Source: Thiotrichales bacterium | GTDB taxonomy: Bacteria > Pseudomonadota > Gammaproteobacteria > Thiomicrospirales > Thiomicrospiraceae | Assembly: GCA_016936535.1 (NCBI GenBank) | Contig: JAFGXP010000003.1 | Coordinates: forward strand, 1 to 64,000 | Direction: 5' to 3' | DNA: 64,000 nt | In this document: positions 42,882 through 53,539 of the stretch, one piece after another | Numbering within the stretch: position 1 is the stretch's first letter | Layout: every line of letters begins with the position of its first letter | Position numbers and translations under genes: made by a program | The notes under the pieces: generated by a model | Told to the model about the DNA's origin: nothing | What the model saw: only the letters and a program-made list of their open reading frames with translations | The model's database searches: none

Positions 42882-43982
42882 TTATTGTGCTGCTTGAGCA
42901 TCGGTTGGCGCGCTCAAAACTTCAACGATATCGCCATTCAACATGCTCTGATTGTCAGAAACGACAATCTGATCGCCCAAATTCAAACCGGCTTTAATTT
43001 CGACTCTGTCGCCAATCGACATGCCGGTACGAACCATGTGAAACATGGCTTTATCACCTTCTTGAATGACAAAAACCCCTTCAATTCCCGCGCGAACAAT
43101 CACAGCGGATTTTGGCACCATCATCGCTTGGCGATCACCCCGTTTGAAACTGACTCGGGCAAAGGTTCCAGAGTTAATGTTTTTGACGGCCGGCAAGCTC
43201 AATTTCACAGTATGGGTGCGAGTCTTTGGATTGGCCGAACTGACAAGCGTGTAGATGGTTCCAACCATCGGAGCAGGCTGTCCATCAATAAAAACAGTGG
43301 CTTCATCCCCTGCGCGTAAAACCGCAAATAAGTCACCGGAAACCTCGGTTTGCACACTAAGGGATTGCAGGTTTTCAATCACCACAATCGGATTACCGGG
43401 TGCGGCCAAATCGCCTGCGGTAGAGAGTTTTTCAACCACAACACCGCTGAAAGGCGCTAAAACGTTCGCATAGCTGAGCTGGGCACGCGCTTGATCCAAA
43501 GCGGATTTGGCGGCTGCAAGATTTTCTTGCGCAACCGAATATTGCAGACGAATCTTGTCATACTGCTGCTTGGAAACAGAGTTATCTTTAAACAATTGTG
43601 TAAAACGATCATAATCCAATTTCGCATCTTTTAACCCAGCCTCGGCTTGCGCATAGGCGGAATTAGCTTGTGCAATTTGGCTGCGAATATCTGTTGAATC
43701 AATACTAAACAGCAGATCACCTTGTTTTACCTTTTCCCCTACATCTAAATCCAACCCTTTGATGTAGCCCATCAAACGTGAGGCAATCCGCGCCCGTTGA
43801 TCAGGAACAACCGCCCCAGGCACAACCGCTGTCAAAGGAACCGTTCCCAGTTCAACGCTTTGTACCATCGCTTGAATTACCTGTGGCGTCGCTTGTGGGG
43901 CGATCGGCGGCTCTTGCTGACAGCCATTTAAGCCAATCGATGCCAGAATGGCGACGATTAACACTCGGTTTACTTGTTTCAT
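42882..43982 (-). CDS. Efflux RND transporter periplasmic adaptor (membrane fusion protein)
   Basis: Lipoprotein-like signal IGLNGCQQE; ARIASRLMGYIKGLDLDVGEKVKQGDLLFSIDSTD. Confidence 0.92.
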   Translation of the reverse strand: MKQVNRVLIVAILASIGLNGCQQEPPIAPQATPQVIQAMVQSVELGTVPLTAVVPGAVVPDQRARIASRLMGYIKGLDLDVGEKVKQGDLLFSIDSTDIRSQIAQANSAYAQAEAGLKDAKLDYDRFTQLFKDNSVSKQQYDKIRLQYSVAQENLAAAKSALDQARAQLSYANVLAPFSGVVVEKLSTAGDLAAPGNPIVVIENLQSLSVQTEVSGDLFAVLRAGDEATVFIDGQPAPMVGTIYTLVSSANPKTRTHTVKLSLPAVKNINSGTFARVSFKRGDRQAMMVPKSAVIVRAGIEGVFVIQEGDKAMFHMVRTGMSIGDRVEIKAGLNLGDQIVVSDNQSMLNGDIVEVLSAPTDAQAAQ

Positions 43983-44062
43983 TGTTTTTCCTCTCTAAGC
44001 AAATAGATGTTACCCATTTAAGTGACGCTTAAGGCGCTGCCGGTTCTTAAATGGGCTAAAAA

Positions 44063-45469
44063 TTACAGTTGATTGATATCCATTGAGCCGGCATTTAAGC
44101 GTAAAGTGGCTTTTTGCACATTGACTTCAAACTTAGCCGCTTCTAATTCGGCACGCGCCTTATCAAGTTGAGTCTGACTGGCTAACAATTCGGTAAAGGT
44201 AGCGACACCGTTTTCATAGCGTTTGCCAACCAAAACCTGAGCTTCTTCTGCTTGCTGCACCACAATTTGGCTTGAAATGACCTGCTCATCGGCAATTTGC
44301 AAACGATGCCATGCTGTCATCAGCTCAAATTTGACTTTATTGGCCATGGAAGCCGCTTCTGCTTGCTTTTGCTCAGCGGCGGCACGCGCCATCTTGATTG
44401 TGTTTTCCGTAACCCCAAAATCCGTTACCTTCCACGCCATTACCCCAGCGACCGTGTAGCTTGATGCTTCGAAGCCGATCCCATCATCATTCCACTCTTG
44501 ACGCACCACCATGTTAAAACTCGGCTTTTCATCGGCTTTGGCAGCGTCAATCGCGAAAGCGGTTGACGCCGCTTCTTTACGCTGCGCGCCCAACTGCGGA
44601 TTGTTTTTCAGGGCGTGTTCGAGCAAAGCGGGTAAATCAGAAGCAGGCAAGCGAATATCCATCCGCTCCGCAACATCAATGGAATCGGTTGGACTTAATC
44701 CCATTAAGATGCGTAAGCTGTCTAGGGCAATTTGCTCTTGGCCTTTCGCCTTGGTTAAGGCCACTTGTGCAGCCGAAGCGTTGGCTTTAGCGCTCAATAA
44801 TTCTGAACGGACGATCACCCCCTGCTTTACCAAGTTTTCTGTGGTACGGACAAACTCTTGCGCCGTTTTTTGTGCTTGCTCCGCAACGGTAATGAAAGAG
44901 CGCGCTGCATGCACGGCTTCATACGCCTGATAAACCGCAAACGTGAGGTATTGACGCACAGCCACATCCCCGCTCTGAGCGGCTTCAATCATGCTTCGCG
45001 CCTGCTGCTTAAAGCTATCCACCTTGCCGCCGTTGTATACGGGTACCAGCATCTCAAAACGCGTATTCAAATCCGTGTGCGGATCCGGATTATTCAGCGA
45101 TTGCGGCTGATAAGTCGCTGCATTGGGACCCTGAGCACCGGGCTCGGTTACACCAAAATCACCAATCGTCGCTTGCGACTGCTGCAACTTCATACCAAAC
45201 ACATTTAAAGGATTGTTTGAGTAGCTTCCGGTTAACGAAAAGTTAATCTGCGGCAAATTGCTCGCATTCGCTTTTCCTAAGGCCGATTCTGCTTGCGAAA
45301 TACGCGCTTTACTGACACCCATCTCTGGATTCGACTCTAAAGCCGTTTTCACCGCTTCGACAAAAGTGTAGGTTTGGGCGTGCCCATTAACAGGCAGCGT
45401 CATTAACAAAGCCAGCACAAAAGGACTTACTTTGATTAAGGGTCTAATATCAGACATGAAAATCTCCAC
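44063..45469 (-). CDS. TolC-family outer membrane efflux protein
   Basis: AVKTALESNPEMGVSKARISQAESALGKANASNLPQI; repeated TolC helices; first gene of RND operon. Confidence 0.92.
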   Translation of the reverse strand: MEIFMSDIRPLIKVSPFVLALLMTLPVNGHAQTYTFVEAVKTALESNPEMGVSKARISQAESALGKANASNLPQINFSLTGSYSNNPLNVFGMKLQQSQATIGDFGVTEPGAQGPNAATYQPQSLNNPDPHTDLNTRFEMLVPVYNGGKVDSFKQQARSMIEAAQSGDVAVRQYLTFAVYQAYEAVHAARSFITVAEQAQKTAQEFVRTTENLVKQGVIVRSELLSAKANASAAQVALTKAKGQEQIALDSLRILMGLSPTDSIDVAERMDIRLPASDLPALLEHALKNNPQLGAQRKEAASTAFAIDAAKADEKPSFNMVVRQEWNDDGIGFEASSYTVAGVMAWKVTDFGVTENTIKMARAAAEQKQAEAASMANKVKFELMTAWHRLQIADEQVISSQIVVQQAEEAQVLVGKRYENGVATFTELLASQTQLDKARAELEAAKFEVNVQKATLRLNAGSMDINQL

Positions 45470-45844
45470 AGTTTAAAAAGGTTTTTCTATAAAAAAGTCC
45501 CTCTCAGGGCTTGCTGAGAAGGAAGATCTAATCAGGATGATATAAAAGAGTGAGGAATCCCCCCCTTGCACCATCTTCAAAATTCGAGACGGCGGTAAAA
45601 AAAGTTCAGTTTCTTCATGATAATTGTCGGCTACATTAGCGATTTCGTTGGATGCTGACAAGTTTATTAAAAGATTAGAAAGTGCTAATATTCTAAGACT
45701 TTAAGGAAGGGGTTGCAATGAAAGCATAAGTTTTCTCTAATATTTAAGAAAAGATGAAGAAAAATGTAAAGCTCTCTCAAAAAAAACAGGCTCTAAATGG
45801 AAATAGTTATTTACTTACCCAGTAAATTAATTTATCTAATACGC

Positions 45845-46468
45845 TTAATAACGAATTAACTTAACCGTCTCCCGCAACCAAACCAATTCACCATGAAAAA
45901 AATGACTGGCTGAAGCTCGCCAATGCAAATCCGGCGATTGACTCAAACCTTGAGACCATGCCAAAACCTCTGCCGCACTAACGACTTCATCCCTTCCCCC
46001 TTGCAGCAATATCCAGCGCGTTGAGCTGGGTACCGACATTACCGCTTCTGGTGAAAAATCGTATAACCCCACTGGCGGTGCCACTGTACACAATGAATGC
46101 AGAGGATATTCTGCTGCAGCCTTTAAAGCGATGTAACTGCCAAACGAAAAACCTGCTAGGTGTAAGGTCGCATGAGGCAACTGGGCTCGCCCCCAAGCAA
46201 TCACCGCACGTAGATCCTCTAACTCACCCTGTGCATAATCATGCTCTCCATCACTGGCTCCGACACCGCGAAAATTAAACCGCAGCGTCGAGAATCCAAG
46301 TTCTTGATAAGCTCGAGTAAGTGTAGAGATAACTTTATTGTGCATGCTGCCGCCATATAACGGATGCGGATGACAAAGCACGACCAAATCCTCTCCTTGC
46401 TCAACCCACTCGACCTCAAGCTGACCTGCAGGCCCTAAAATTTTCTCGTGCCGAACTGTTTTTGCCAT
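45845..46468 (-). CDS. Alpha/beta hydrolase (COG2945-like)
   Basis: HPHPLYGGSMHNKVISTLTRAYQELGFSTLRFNFRGVGASDGEHDYAQGELEDL; AGFSFGSYIAL. Confidence 0.9.
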   Translation of the reverse strand: MAKTVRHEKILGPAGQLEVEWVEQGEDLVVLCHPHPLYGGSMHNKVISTLTRAYQELGFSTLRFNFRGVGASDGEHDYAQGELEDLRAVIAWGRAQLPHATLHLAGFSFGSYIALKAAAEYPLHSLCTVAPPVGLYDFSPEAVMSVPSSTRWILLQGGRDEVVSAAEVLAWSQGLSQSPDLHWRASASHFFHGELVWLRETVKLIRY

Positions 46469-46536
46469 TTATCGCTCCTTAATCCAACCAATTCCCGCTT
46501 GCTTGGCTACAATACAACAAAAAATGAGGTTTTCTT

Positions 46537-47697
46537 TTGACGCTCCCCTTCCCACTCCCTGAACCACGCCAGCTGCTGATTGACGATGCCGTGCCCTACG
46601 CGTACGAAATCTTCAGCCATCTTGGGCAAGTCACCTTAATGCCTGGCCGCGACATCAGCGCTGCTCACCTGCAGTCAACACAGGCTTTAGTTATCCGTTC
46701 ACGCACTCAAGTCAATGCCGATTTGTTACAAAACAGCCATCTCGCATTTATCGGTAGCACCGTTGTCGGACTCGATCATATTGATCAACAGGCCCTAAGC
46801 AAAAGCGGCGTTCACTTTTACTCCGCACAAGGATGCAACGCCAACTCGGTTGCTGAGTACGTGATTCATGCCCTGCTTCTCTTAGCGGAAACCAAAGGCT
46901 TTCACTTAGCTGAAAAAACATTAGGGATTATCGGTGTTGGCCAAGTAGGAAAACGCTTACAACAAAAAGCCGAGGCTTTGGGAATGCACTGCCTGCTTAA
47001 CGATCCACCGCGCGCTCGTTTAGAAGGTGACGCAGGGTTTTGTGGCTTAGAAGAAGCCCTCAGTGCGGATATTATTAGCGTGCACACCCCGCTGACTTTT
47101 CAAGGGGAAGACGCTACTTACCATCTGCTTAACCGTGCGCGAATCGAAAAACTTCAGGCCGAGCAGATTCTCGTCAATGCGGCCCGAGGCGGGATTATCG
47201 ATGAAAAGGCGCTGAAGAAAAAGCCATTATGCGCCAAAATTGTTGACTGCTGGGAGAACGAACCCATAATTGATCGCGTGCTTTTAGATCAAGCCTTCTT
47301 AGCCACGCCCCATATTGCTGGCCATGCGTTTGAAGCCAAGGTTGCCGGCAGTCAAATGGTTTACCAAGCCCTTTGTGAATTTTGGCAAGAGCCGATGCAA
47401 GAGGACTGGCGCAAGCACCTACCGGCATTACCCGAGCCATTTGAAGTCAAAGAGAGTGAAAACACACAAACAGCCCTGCTTGAAATTATGCAAAACTTTT
47501 ATAACTTACAAAAAGATGACGAAATTCTGCGCCAAGATTCCAGTCAATTTGAAGCCTATCGCCGTCACTATCCACGGCATCACGAATGGCCTAACTGCCG
47601 TGTAAAAGAAACAAAAAATCAACAACTTAACTTAAATTTAGTGCATTTAGGTTTTCAACTCACCCCTGCAAATTCTGAGGATATCAGTAGCTCTTAA
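46537..47697 (+). CDS. pdxB: 4-phosphoerythronate dehydrogenase
   Basis: LLIDDAVPYAYEIFSHLGQV; NANSVAEYVIHALLLLAE; GIIGVGQVGKRL; TTG start with GAGG upstream. Confidence 0.92.
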   Translation: MTLPFPLPEPRQLLIDDAVPYAYEIFSHLGQVTLMPGRDISAAHLQSTQALVIRSRTQVNADLLQNSHLAFIGSTVVGLDHIDQQALSKSGVHFYSAQGCNANSVAEYVIHALLLLAETKGFHLAEKTLGIIGVGQVGKRLQQKAEALGMHCLLNDPPRARLEGDAGFCGLEEALSADIISVHTPLTFQGEDATYHLLNRARIEKLQAEQILVNAARGGIIDEKALKKKPLCAKIVDCWENEPIIDRVLLDQAFLATPHIAGHAFEAKVAGSQMVYQALCEFWQEPMQEDWRKHLPALPEPFEVKESENTQTALLEIMQNFYNLQKDDEILRQDSSQFEAYRRHYPRHHEWPNCRVKETKNQQLNLNLVHLGFQLTPANSEDISSS

Positions 47698-47825
47698 TAA
47701 AATTATATTATCAAGTCCCCAAAATTTTTGGTTTGCAATTGTTTAACCAATCTTTAATCTAGCATGGTGAAAAGTTTGAGATACATCAAACGCGCTTGCT
47801 ATAAAACCGATGGAGAAATCGAGAT

Positions 47826-48395
47826 ATGAAACTAGCTAACTTATTTAAAGCCGCAATTCTTGCTGCTGGAATTACAACACTTTCAGGTTGCGGAACCATG
47901 AACGCAGTCAGCAACCTAGAAGAGGGTGCAGGCACCACCTTTATGCAAATTTGGGACAAATGGGTTGCCGCGGATGGTGACATCGCTGAAGCCACCATGT
48001 GGGAAATGAAAGTGCAGGAAGGTGTGCCTTTAGCAGACGTTATTGATGCCATCAATGCGGTGGGAATTAACCGTAACATCAAAAACGTTGGTGAGTTGCC
48101 ACTATCTGAAGAGTTAAAAGCTCGTGGGGTAGAAACCGGTGTTGTACATGTTATGTCATTCTGTAACCCAGACACTGCCCGCAAAATGATTGACTTCTCT
48201 CCTGCAATGGGAGGCTTTCTTCCTTGCCGCGTTAACATCATTGAAAAGGCAGACGGTCTATACATCTACACCATGAACATGGATATGGCGATCAAAATGG
48301 GTCGTAAAATGCCTCCAGAATTATACGAAGCAACCATGCAAGTTCGTAATACCATGTGGGAAATGCTCGAAAAAGGTTCAAAAGGCGAATTCTAA
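47826..48395 (+). CDS. DUF302-like domain lipoprotein
   Basis: Lipobox LSGCGTM; VHVMSFCNPDTARKMIDFSPAMGGFLPCRVNIIEKADGLYIYTMNMDMAIKMGR. Confidence 0.65.
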   Translation: MKLANLFKAAILAAGITTLSGCGTMNAVSNLEEGAGTTFMQIWDKWVAADGDIAEATMWEMKVQEGVPLADVIDAINAVGINRNIKNVGELPLSEELKARGVETGVVHVMSFCNPDTARKMIDFSPAMGGFLPCRVNIIEKADGLYIYTMNMDMAIKMGRKMPPELYEATMQVRNTMWEMLEKGSKGEF

Positions 48396-48447
48396 GCCGC
48401 TGATTTAATCCGATTGCGAGGGAAACTCCCTTGCATCTTTTCCTAGT

Positions 48448-48486
48448 AAACCCCGTTCAATGTTCTATTGAACGGGGTTTATTTTT
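48448..48486 (+). terminator. Rho-independent terminator
   Basis: AAACCCCGTTCAAtgttctaTTGAACGGGGTTTattttta. Confidence 0.9.
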
Positions 48487-48776
48487 AGGCAAAAAACCTT
48501 CAGTGAAGGCCGCTTTACCTTGCTTATAACGCTTAAAATTGCAAATAAAATATATTAGAAACTATGGACATACATAAATAAAAAACAATTATCTCAAGGG
48601 TGAAAAATTTTTACATTTAAGTTTCAAGCACTTAGTTCACATCATCAGAATATATTAATCTGCTTGTAAATTTTTTTGATTACTCAAGCCCTTAAAAATC
48701 CGGCATATTAAGCCACGCCTAACGGTTTACCACTTAAAAAAACCGAACGTTCAAACAAAGACAGAAAGAGAGCAGT

Positions 48777-50057
48777 ATGAAAAAAACAAAATTAGCCCTA
48801 GCGATTGCAGCCTCAACCCTTATCTCAACTCCAGCGTTTGCCACAAACGGTGACGTACTGATTGGCCTTGGTGCCCAAGCACGGGCACTTGGCGGTACCG
48901 GTACCGCAGCCTTCTTTGGTTCTGAGAATGCGTTAACCAATCCGGCATTACTAGCAAAAGCTCAAGGCAGTGAATTTTCAATCGGTGGAACGATTTTTAA
49001 ACCCGATGTAACCGCTTCTACAAAAGTAACGGGGCAGCCAGCAAAAGCGACCAGCGACAATGACCTTAACATCATTCCTGAAGTTTCGATGTCTACCCGC
49101 CTCAACAACAATGTCACTCTTGGATTAGGAATGTTCGGCTCTGCCGGCATGGGCGTTGATTACCGCGGCAATCCTGGTTTATTTGACGGCTACAGCAATC
49201 TACAATTGCTTAAATTTGCGCCAACCATTGCCGTAAATCAAGCCAACTTTGGTGTAGGCTTTTCACCAGTCGTACAATACGGCGCGCTAGACATCAATTA
49301 CGACACGGATGGCAATCCGAATAATGGTTCACAAGGGAATGGCACCTCAACTGATCTAGGTTATGGCTTTAACCTAGGCGCTTACTTAGATATCACGCCT
49401 GAGTTTACGGTTGCCGCTTCTTATCAATCCGCAATTTCGATGGATTACGACGGACAAATTTCCGTTGCCGGAGCAGGCCTTGAATTTGATGGCCAAAACT
49501 TGCCGATGCTTGGCGACACCCTAGAGCAACCAGCCGAAATTAAAGTGGGCGCAGCCTACAACTACAATAACTGGATGATGACGGCCGATGTTAAACGCAT
49601 TCAGTGGAGTGATGCAGAAGGTTACAAAGATTTCCAGTGGGACGATCAGAATGTGTTTGCCCTTGGCGTTAAATACAGTGGACAAGGTTACTGGTTAGGC
49701 GCGGGCTTCAACCGCGCATCAGACCCTATTCAAGTTGTAGGAACCAACGCAACCACGTCTTTACCTGGTTATGCCGCTCAAGCAACCGACCTTTTCAACA
49801 ACCACTTCTTCCCAGCGATTGTTGAAAAACACTTCACTTTCGGGGGTGGATATAACTTTACTAAAAACATCGCTCTGGATTTAGCGGTTGTTTACGCCGA
49901 TGAAGTCACCAAAACCGTTAATACCGGCGTGGTTTCCGATTTCTTAGCGGCTCAAGCAAACCAATCCAATCCGCAAGGCTTTCCAGCCAATGCAACCACA
50001 CATACGACAGACCATTCGCAAATTGGTTATACCCTCGCTTTACGCATGAACTTCTAA
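48777..50057 (+). CDS. OmpP1/FadL-family outer membrane transport protein (paralogue 1)
   Basis: MKKTKLALAIAASTLISTPAFATNGDVLIGLGAQARALGGTGTAAFFGSENALTNPALLAKAQGSE; C-terminal LALRMNF. Confidence 0.9.
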   Translation: MKKTKLALAIAASTLISTPAFATNGDVLIGLGAQARALGGTGTAAFFGSENALTNPALLAKAQGSEFSIGGTIFKPDVTASTKVTGQPAKATSDNDLNIIPEVSMSTRLNNNVTLGLGMFGSAGMGVDYRGNPGLFDGYSNLQLLKFAPTIAVNQANFGVGFSPVVQYGALDINYDTDGNPNNGSQGNGTSTDLGYGFNLGAYLDITPEFTVAASYQSAISMDYDGQISVAGAGLEFDGQNLPMLGDTLEQPAEIKVGAAYNYNNWMMTADVKRIQWSDAEGYKDFQWDDQNVFALGVKYSGQGYWLGAGFNRASDPIQVVGTNATTSLPGYAAQATDLFNNHFFPAIVEKHFTFGGGYNFTKNIALDLAVVYADEVTKTVNTGVVSDFLAAQANQSNPQGFPANATTHTTDHSQIGYTLALRMNF

Positions 50058-50093
50058 TCCGACGGGCCATCGTCTGATCGAAGAGTATCCCTT

Positions 50094-50120
50094 GCCGCTG
50101 TGTTATCAGCGGCTTTTTTA
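50094..50120 (+). terminator. Rho-independent terminator
   Basis: GCCGCTGtgttatCAGCGGCttttttat. Confidence 0.85.
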
Positions 50121-50511
50121 TGCCCTTTAAAAACAGTCCATACGTATCTTGACGCACTAAAATATGCGCTTCAGAATTTGCTTATTTACAAATAAAATAA
50201 TTCAATTATGAAACTCAGTGAGAGAAGATCATTACAAAATTGTCTTTTTTTTGCGTTCATTTGCATTAAGTTGACAATCAACAGCTTATTTACTCCATTT
50301 AAACCTTATAAATACTCAAAAAAATAGACTTTTATAAATGCCTTTTTTTACAGTAACTTTGCCCCTCCCGTCCGCCTTAGCAAATCAACACAACTAATAC
50401 CCTCTTCACTTTTTTTGATTATTCAACTCTTGAGGAAATCTGCATAGTAAGCACTGAATAAAGTAAAGGATGCATACCCATCCTCAAAATAACAAAAAGT
50501 GAGTGGACCGA

Positions 50512-51771
50512 ATGAAAAAAACAAAACTGGCTTTTGCCCTCAGCTCAATCCTCCTTTCTTCCAGTGCCTTAGCAACCAACGGTACCAACCTGATTGGCAT
50601 TGGCGCCAAATCAACCGCTTTAGGGGGTACTGGGGTTGCTGCTTATTTTGGCGCGGAAAACCTACTCGCCAACCCTGCTTTGATTGGCAAATCCCAGGGC
50701 ACCGAATTGATCTTTGGCGGTACTGTTTTTATGCCAGATGTGCGCACCGAACATAACATGAATGATTTTGCCACTTTTGCCGGTGGCGAAAGCGAAGGCG
50801 ACGCCAATGGCATTTATCGTGCCAAAAGTGACGGTGACCTTTTCGTTGTCCCTTCCGCCGCCTTCAGCAGCCGCATCAATGAAAATATGGTCTATGGCAT
50901 CGGCATGTTCGGTACTTCTGGCTTAGGCGCTGAGTACCAAGACAATAAATCGATGTTTAATGGCCACACCGCGTTACAAATCTTACGTTTTGCACCTTCC
51001 CTAACTTTCCACAACGAGGTTGCAGGGATTGGATTCTCCCCCATCATTCAATATGGCGCTTTGGACATTAACTACACCAACCCGCTTGATGGAACCAACG
51101 TAGGGAAAGGCGTCGCCGATGATATCGCTTTTGGCTATTCGGTTGGCGGTTACTATGATGTCATTCCCGGCTTAACCTTAGCCGCTGCTTACACTTCAGC
51201 AATCAATATGGATTACAAAGGCCAATTGACTACCGCTGCCGGCCCATTTAATGCGTTTGGTTTCTCGGTTGAGTCGGACGAACTTGAACAACCCGCTGAA
51301 ATGAAGTTAGGGGCCGCTTATGAAATCGGCAATATGATGTTTACTGCCGATGCCCGCCGTATTATGTGGGGCGATGCGAAAGGATATAAAGATTTTGGTT
51401 GGCAAGATCAGGACGTTTATTCTATCGGCGCTAAATACGCAACGAAAGATTACTGGATTGGTGCAGGCTACAACTATGGTGAAATGCCGATTGAAGAACA
51501 AGATGGACGAACCGGCGCCGGTGCAGCTGCCAACTTCTTCAACAATACCTACTTCCCAGCGACAACTGAGAGTCACGTTACTTTTGGCGGAGGCGTGGCA
51601 ATTAGTAAGCGTGCGACCTTGGAAGGCGCTTTTGCTTATGCACCAGAAGTAACTCACAAAATGGATGTCACCGCATTGCAGCTCGACCCGATTAACGGCG
51701 ATCCGCAATATACTGAAACCAAACATTCACAAACCTCGGCAACCATGATGATTCGTTACAATTTCGAATAA
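50512..51771 (+). CDS. OmpP1/FadL-family outer membrane transport protein (paralogue 2)
   Basis: MKKTKLAFALSSILLSSSALATNGTNLIGIGAKSTALGGTGVAAYFGAENLLANPALIGKSQGTE; C-terminal MMIRYNFE; start refined from 50503 GTG. Confidence 0.9.
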   Translation: MKKTKLAFALSSILLSSSALATNGTNLIGIGAKSTALGGTGVAAYFGAENLLANPALIGKSQGTELIFGGTVFMPDVRTEHNMNDFATFAGGESEGDANGIYRAKSDGDLFVVPSAAFSSRINENMVYGIGMFGTSGLGAEYQDNKSMFNGHTALQILRFAPSLTFHNEVAGIGFSPIIQYGALDINYTNPLDGTNVGKGVADDIAFGYSVGGYYDVIPGLTLAAAYTSAINMDYKGQLTTAAGPFNAFGFSVESDELEQPAEMKLGAAYEIGNMMFTADARRIMWGDAKGYKDFGWQDQDVYSIGAKYATKDYWIGAGYNYGEMPIEEQDGRTGAGAAANFFNNTYFPATTESHVTFGGGVAISKRATLEGAFAYAPEVTHKMDVTALQLDPINGDPQYTETKHSQTSATMMIRYNFE

Positions 51772-51806
51772 TCCTACGCAAAAATACCGTTGTATTTTGC
51801 AGTGAA

Positions 51807-51836
51807 AAAGCGGCCAACTTGAGCCGCTTTTTTATT
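51807..51836 (+). terminator. Rho-independent terminator
   Basis: AAAGCGGCcaacttgaGCCGCTTTtttatttt. Confidence 0.85.
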
Positions 51837-51935
51837 TTAGGATTGCGGCCGTTTTTTTCAGCATTCTGGCCGAGTACAGGGCTTTTTTTCCGTCATTTAT
51901 TGTGCATACTAAGGGCACTTAACAAGGAGAGATGC

Positions 51936-52772
51936 ATGGCAACAGTGTTAATTGCCGGTTGTGGCGATCTTGGCTGTCAGCTAGGGACACAACTAAACCA
52001 AAAAGGGCACAAGGTGTATGGGATTAGACGCAACATCGACGCCCTTCCGCCAGAAATTATCGGTATTGAAGGTAATTTATTTCGGCCAATTGGCGAGCTG
52101 CCAGAAAACATTGACTATGTGTTTTACATTGTCTCAGCCGAAAAATATCGTGATAACGACTACTACCAAGCCTATGTGCTCGGTGTAAAAAATCTACTGA
52201 ACGCCTTGCAAGGGCACTCAGTAAAACGCTTTTTCTACACCTCTAGCACATCGGTATTTGGCCAGTCGGCTGGGGAGTGGGTGGATGAAAACAGCCCGAC
52301 GGAAGAGCACGGTTTTTCGAGCCGCCGTCTGCTGGAAGGAGAGCAATTCATCTTGCAAAGTGAAGTTCCGTCAACCGTGGTTCGTTTTGGCGGTATTTAT
52401 GGCCCAGGGCGCACGCACTTAATTGACTTGGTGCGCAACGGCAAAGCACATTGCATGGAAAATGTTTGGAGTAATCGCATTCACTCTGCCGATTGCGTTG
52501 GCATTTTTATGCATCTGCTCGCATTAAATGAAGCTGGCACCCAACAACTGGACACGCTTTATATTGGTGTGGACAATCAACCTACCCCTTCTTGCGAAGT
52601 TTACGAGTGGTTGGCGGAACAACTTAGCGTACCCGATGTTGAACATCAGGAGCCAAGTGAAAACTCACGCCTACTGCGCAGCAACAAACGTCTTTCAAAT
52701 GCCAGACTGCGGGCTACCGGCTATCAAATGCGCTATCCGACTTATCAAGACGGCTATTTAGAGCTCATTTAG
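51936..52772 (+). CDS. NAD-dependent epimerase/SDR family protein
   Basis: MATVLIAGCGDLGCQLGTQLNQKGHKVYGIRR Rossmann motif; start refined from 51819. Confidence 0.82.
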   Translation: MATVLIAGCGDLGCQLGTQLNQKGHKVYGIRRNIDALPPEIIGIEGNLFRPIGELPENIDYVFYIVSAEKYRDNDYYQAYVLGVKNLLNALQGHSVKRFFYTSSTSVFGQSAGEWVDENSPTEEHGFSSRRLLEGEQFILQSEVPSTVVRFGGIYGPGRTHLIDLVRNGKAHCMENVWSNRIHSADCVGIFMHLLALNEAGTQQLDTLYIGVDNQPTPSCEVYEWLAEQLSVPDVEHQEPSENSRLLRSNKRLSNARLRATGYQMRYPTYQDGYLELI

Positions 52773-52849
52773 CGCTCATATTTCGATAAACAAGCGAGCC
52801 CAGCTCGCTTGTAAAGCCTCTTTTAGAGTCACCTTTCGTGTTTACCCAT

Positions 52850-53308
52850 TCAATCGGGTGACTTATTGCCCGGAGGCAAAACGTCAGGCTGAACAGGCGG
52901 CTTTTCACTCCACTCCCCTTCAATAATCGTTTCACCTTGACGATTCCGATAATGCGTTCGCAACACCATACCTTTTAAACTCTGCTTTACCAATAGCTGT
53001 CGTAGGGGCGGAATTAACAAGAAAAAACCCAAGGCATCTGAAATCAATCCGGGGACAAACAACAACACACCACCGACAAAAATCAGCACTCCGTTAATTA
53101 CCGCTTCTTGCGGTGCCTGTTGGTTCGCTAAGGCAGTTTGGGCTTGCATCATGGTCGCCAACCCTTGCTTCCGAATCAATACCACTCCTATTATGGCCGT
53201 AAAAATCGTATACAGAACGGTTGTTAAAGCGCCAATTTCTGAACCCACTTGAATTAATAGATAAAGTTCAAGCAGGGGAAAAATCACTAAAAATAAAAGT
53301 ATCTTCAT
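52850..53308 (-). CDS. fxsA: FxsA family protein
   Basis: FLVIFPLLELYLLIQVGSEIGALTTVLYTIFTAIIGVVLIRKQG; GVLLFVPGLISDALGFFLLIPPLR. Confidence 0.92.
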   Translation of the reverse strand: MKILLFLVIFPLLELYLLIQVGSEIGALTTVLYTIFTAIIGVVLIRKQGLATMMQAQTALANQQAPQEAVINGVLIFVGGVLLFVPGLISDALGFFLLIPPLRQLLVKQSLKGMVLRTHYRNRQGETIIEGEWSEKPPVQPDVLPPGNKSPD

Positions 53309-53539
53309 AATTCAATCAAGAGGCCAACCCTCTTATTTTCCTTAATAAAATCAAATAAATAAAACAGCAATAAAGAACCATAATGCAACCCCTAACCGAC
53401 AAGGAAGCAGGGTGTAATTTCTTTTTAATGCAATTGCTATACAATAGCAAACCAATGTGAACTCATGCTTAAAACCGTTATACACCGTTTACGCCATGAG
53501 TTGAGACGCCAATACCAAGGGTACACAGCAGGTCATATT

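Noticed and set aside
45473-45661. 62-aa minus-strand ORF upstream of the TolC gene
   Set aside because: Short, no recognisable domain, lies in an AT-rich promoter-like region; insufficient evidence for a gene.
52790-52812. acaagcgagc-cca-gctcgcttgt hairpin after the SDR gene
   Set aside because: Perfect stem but no clear T-run on either strand; may aid transcription termination but not called as a terminator.
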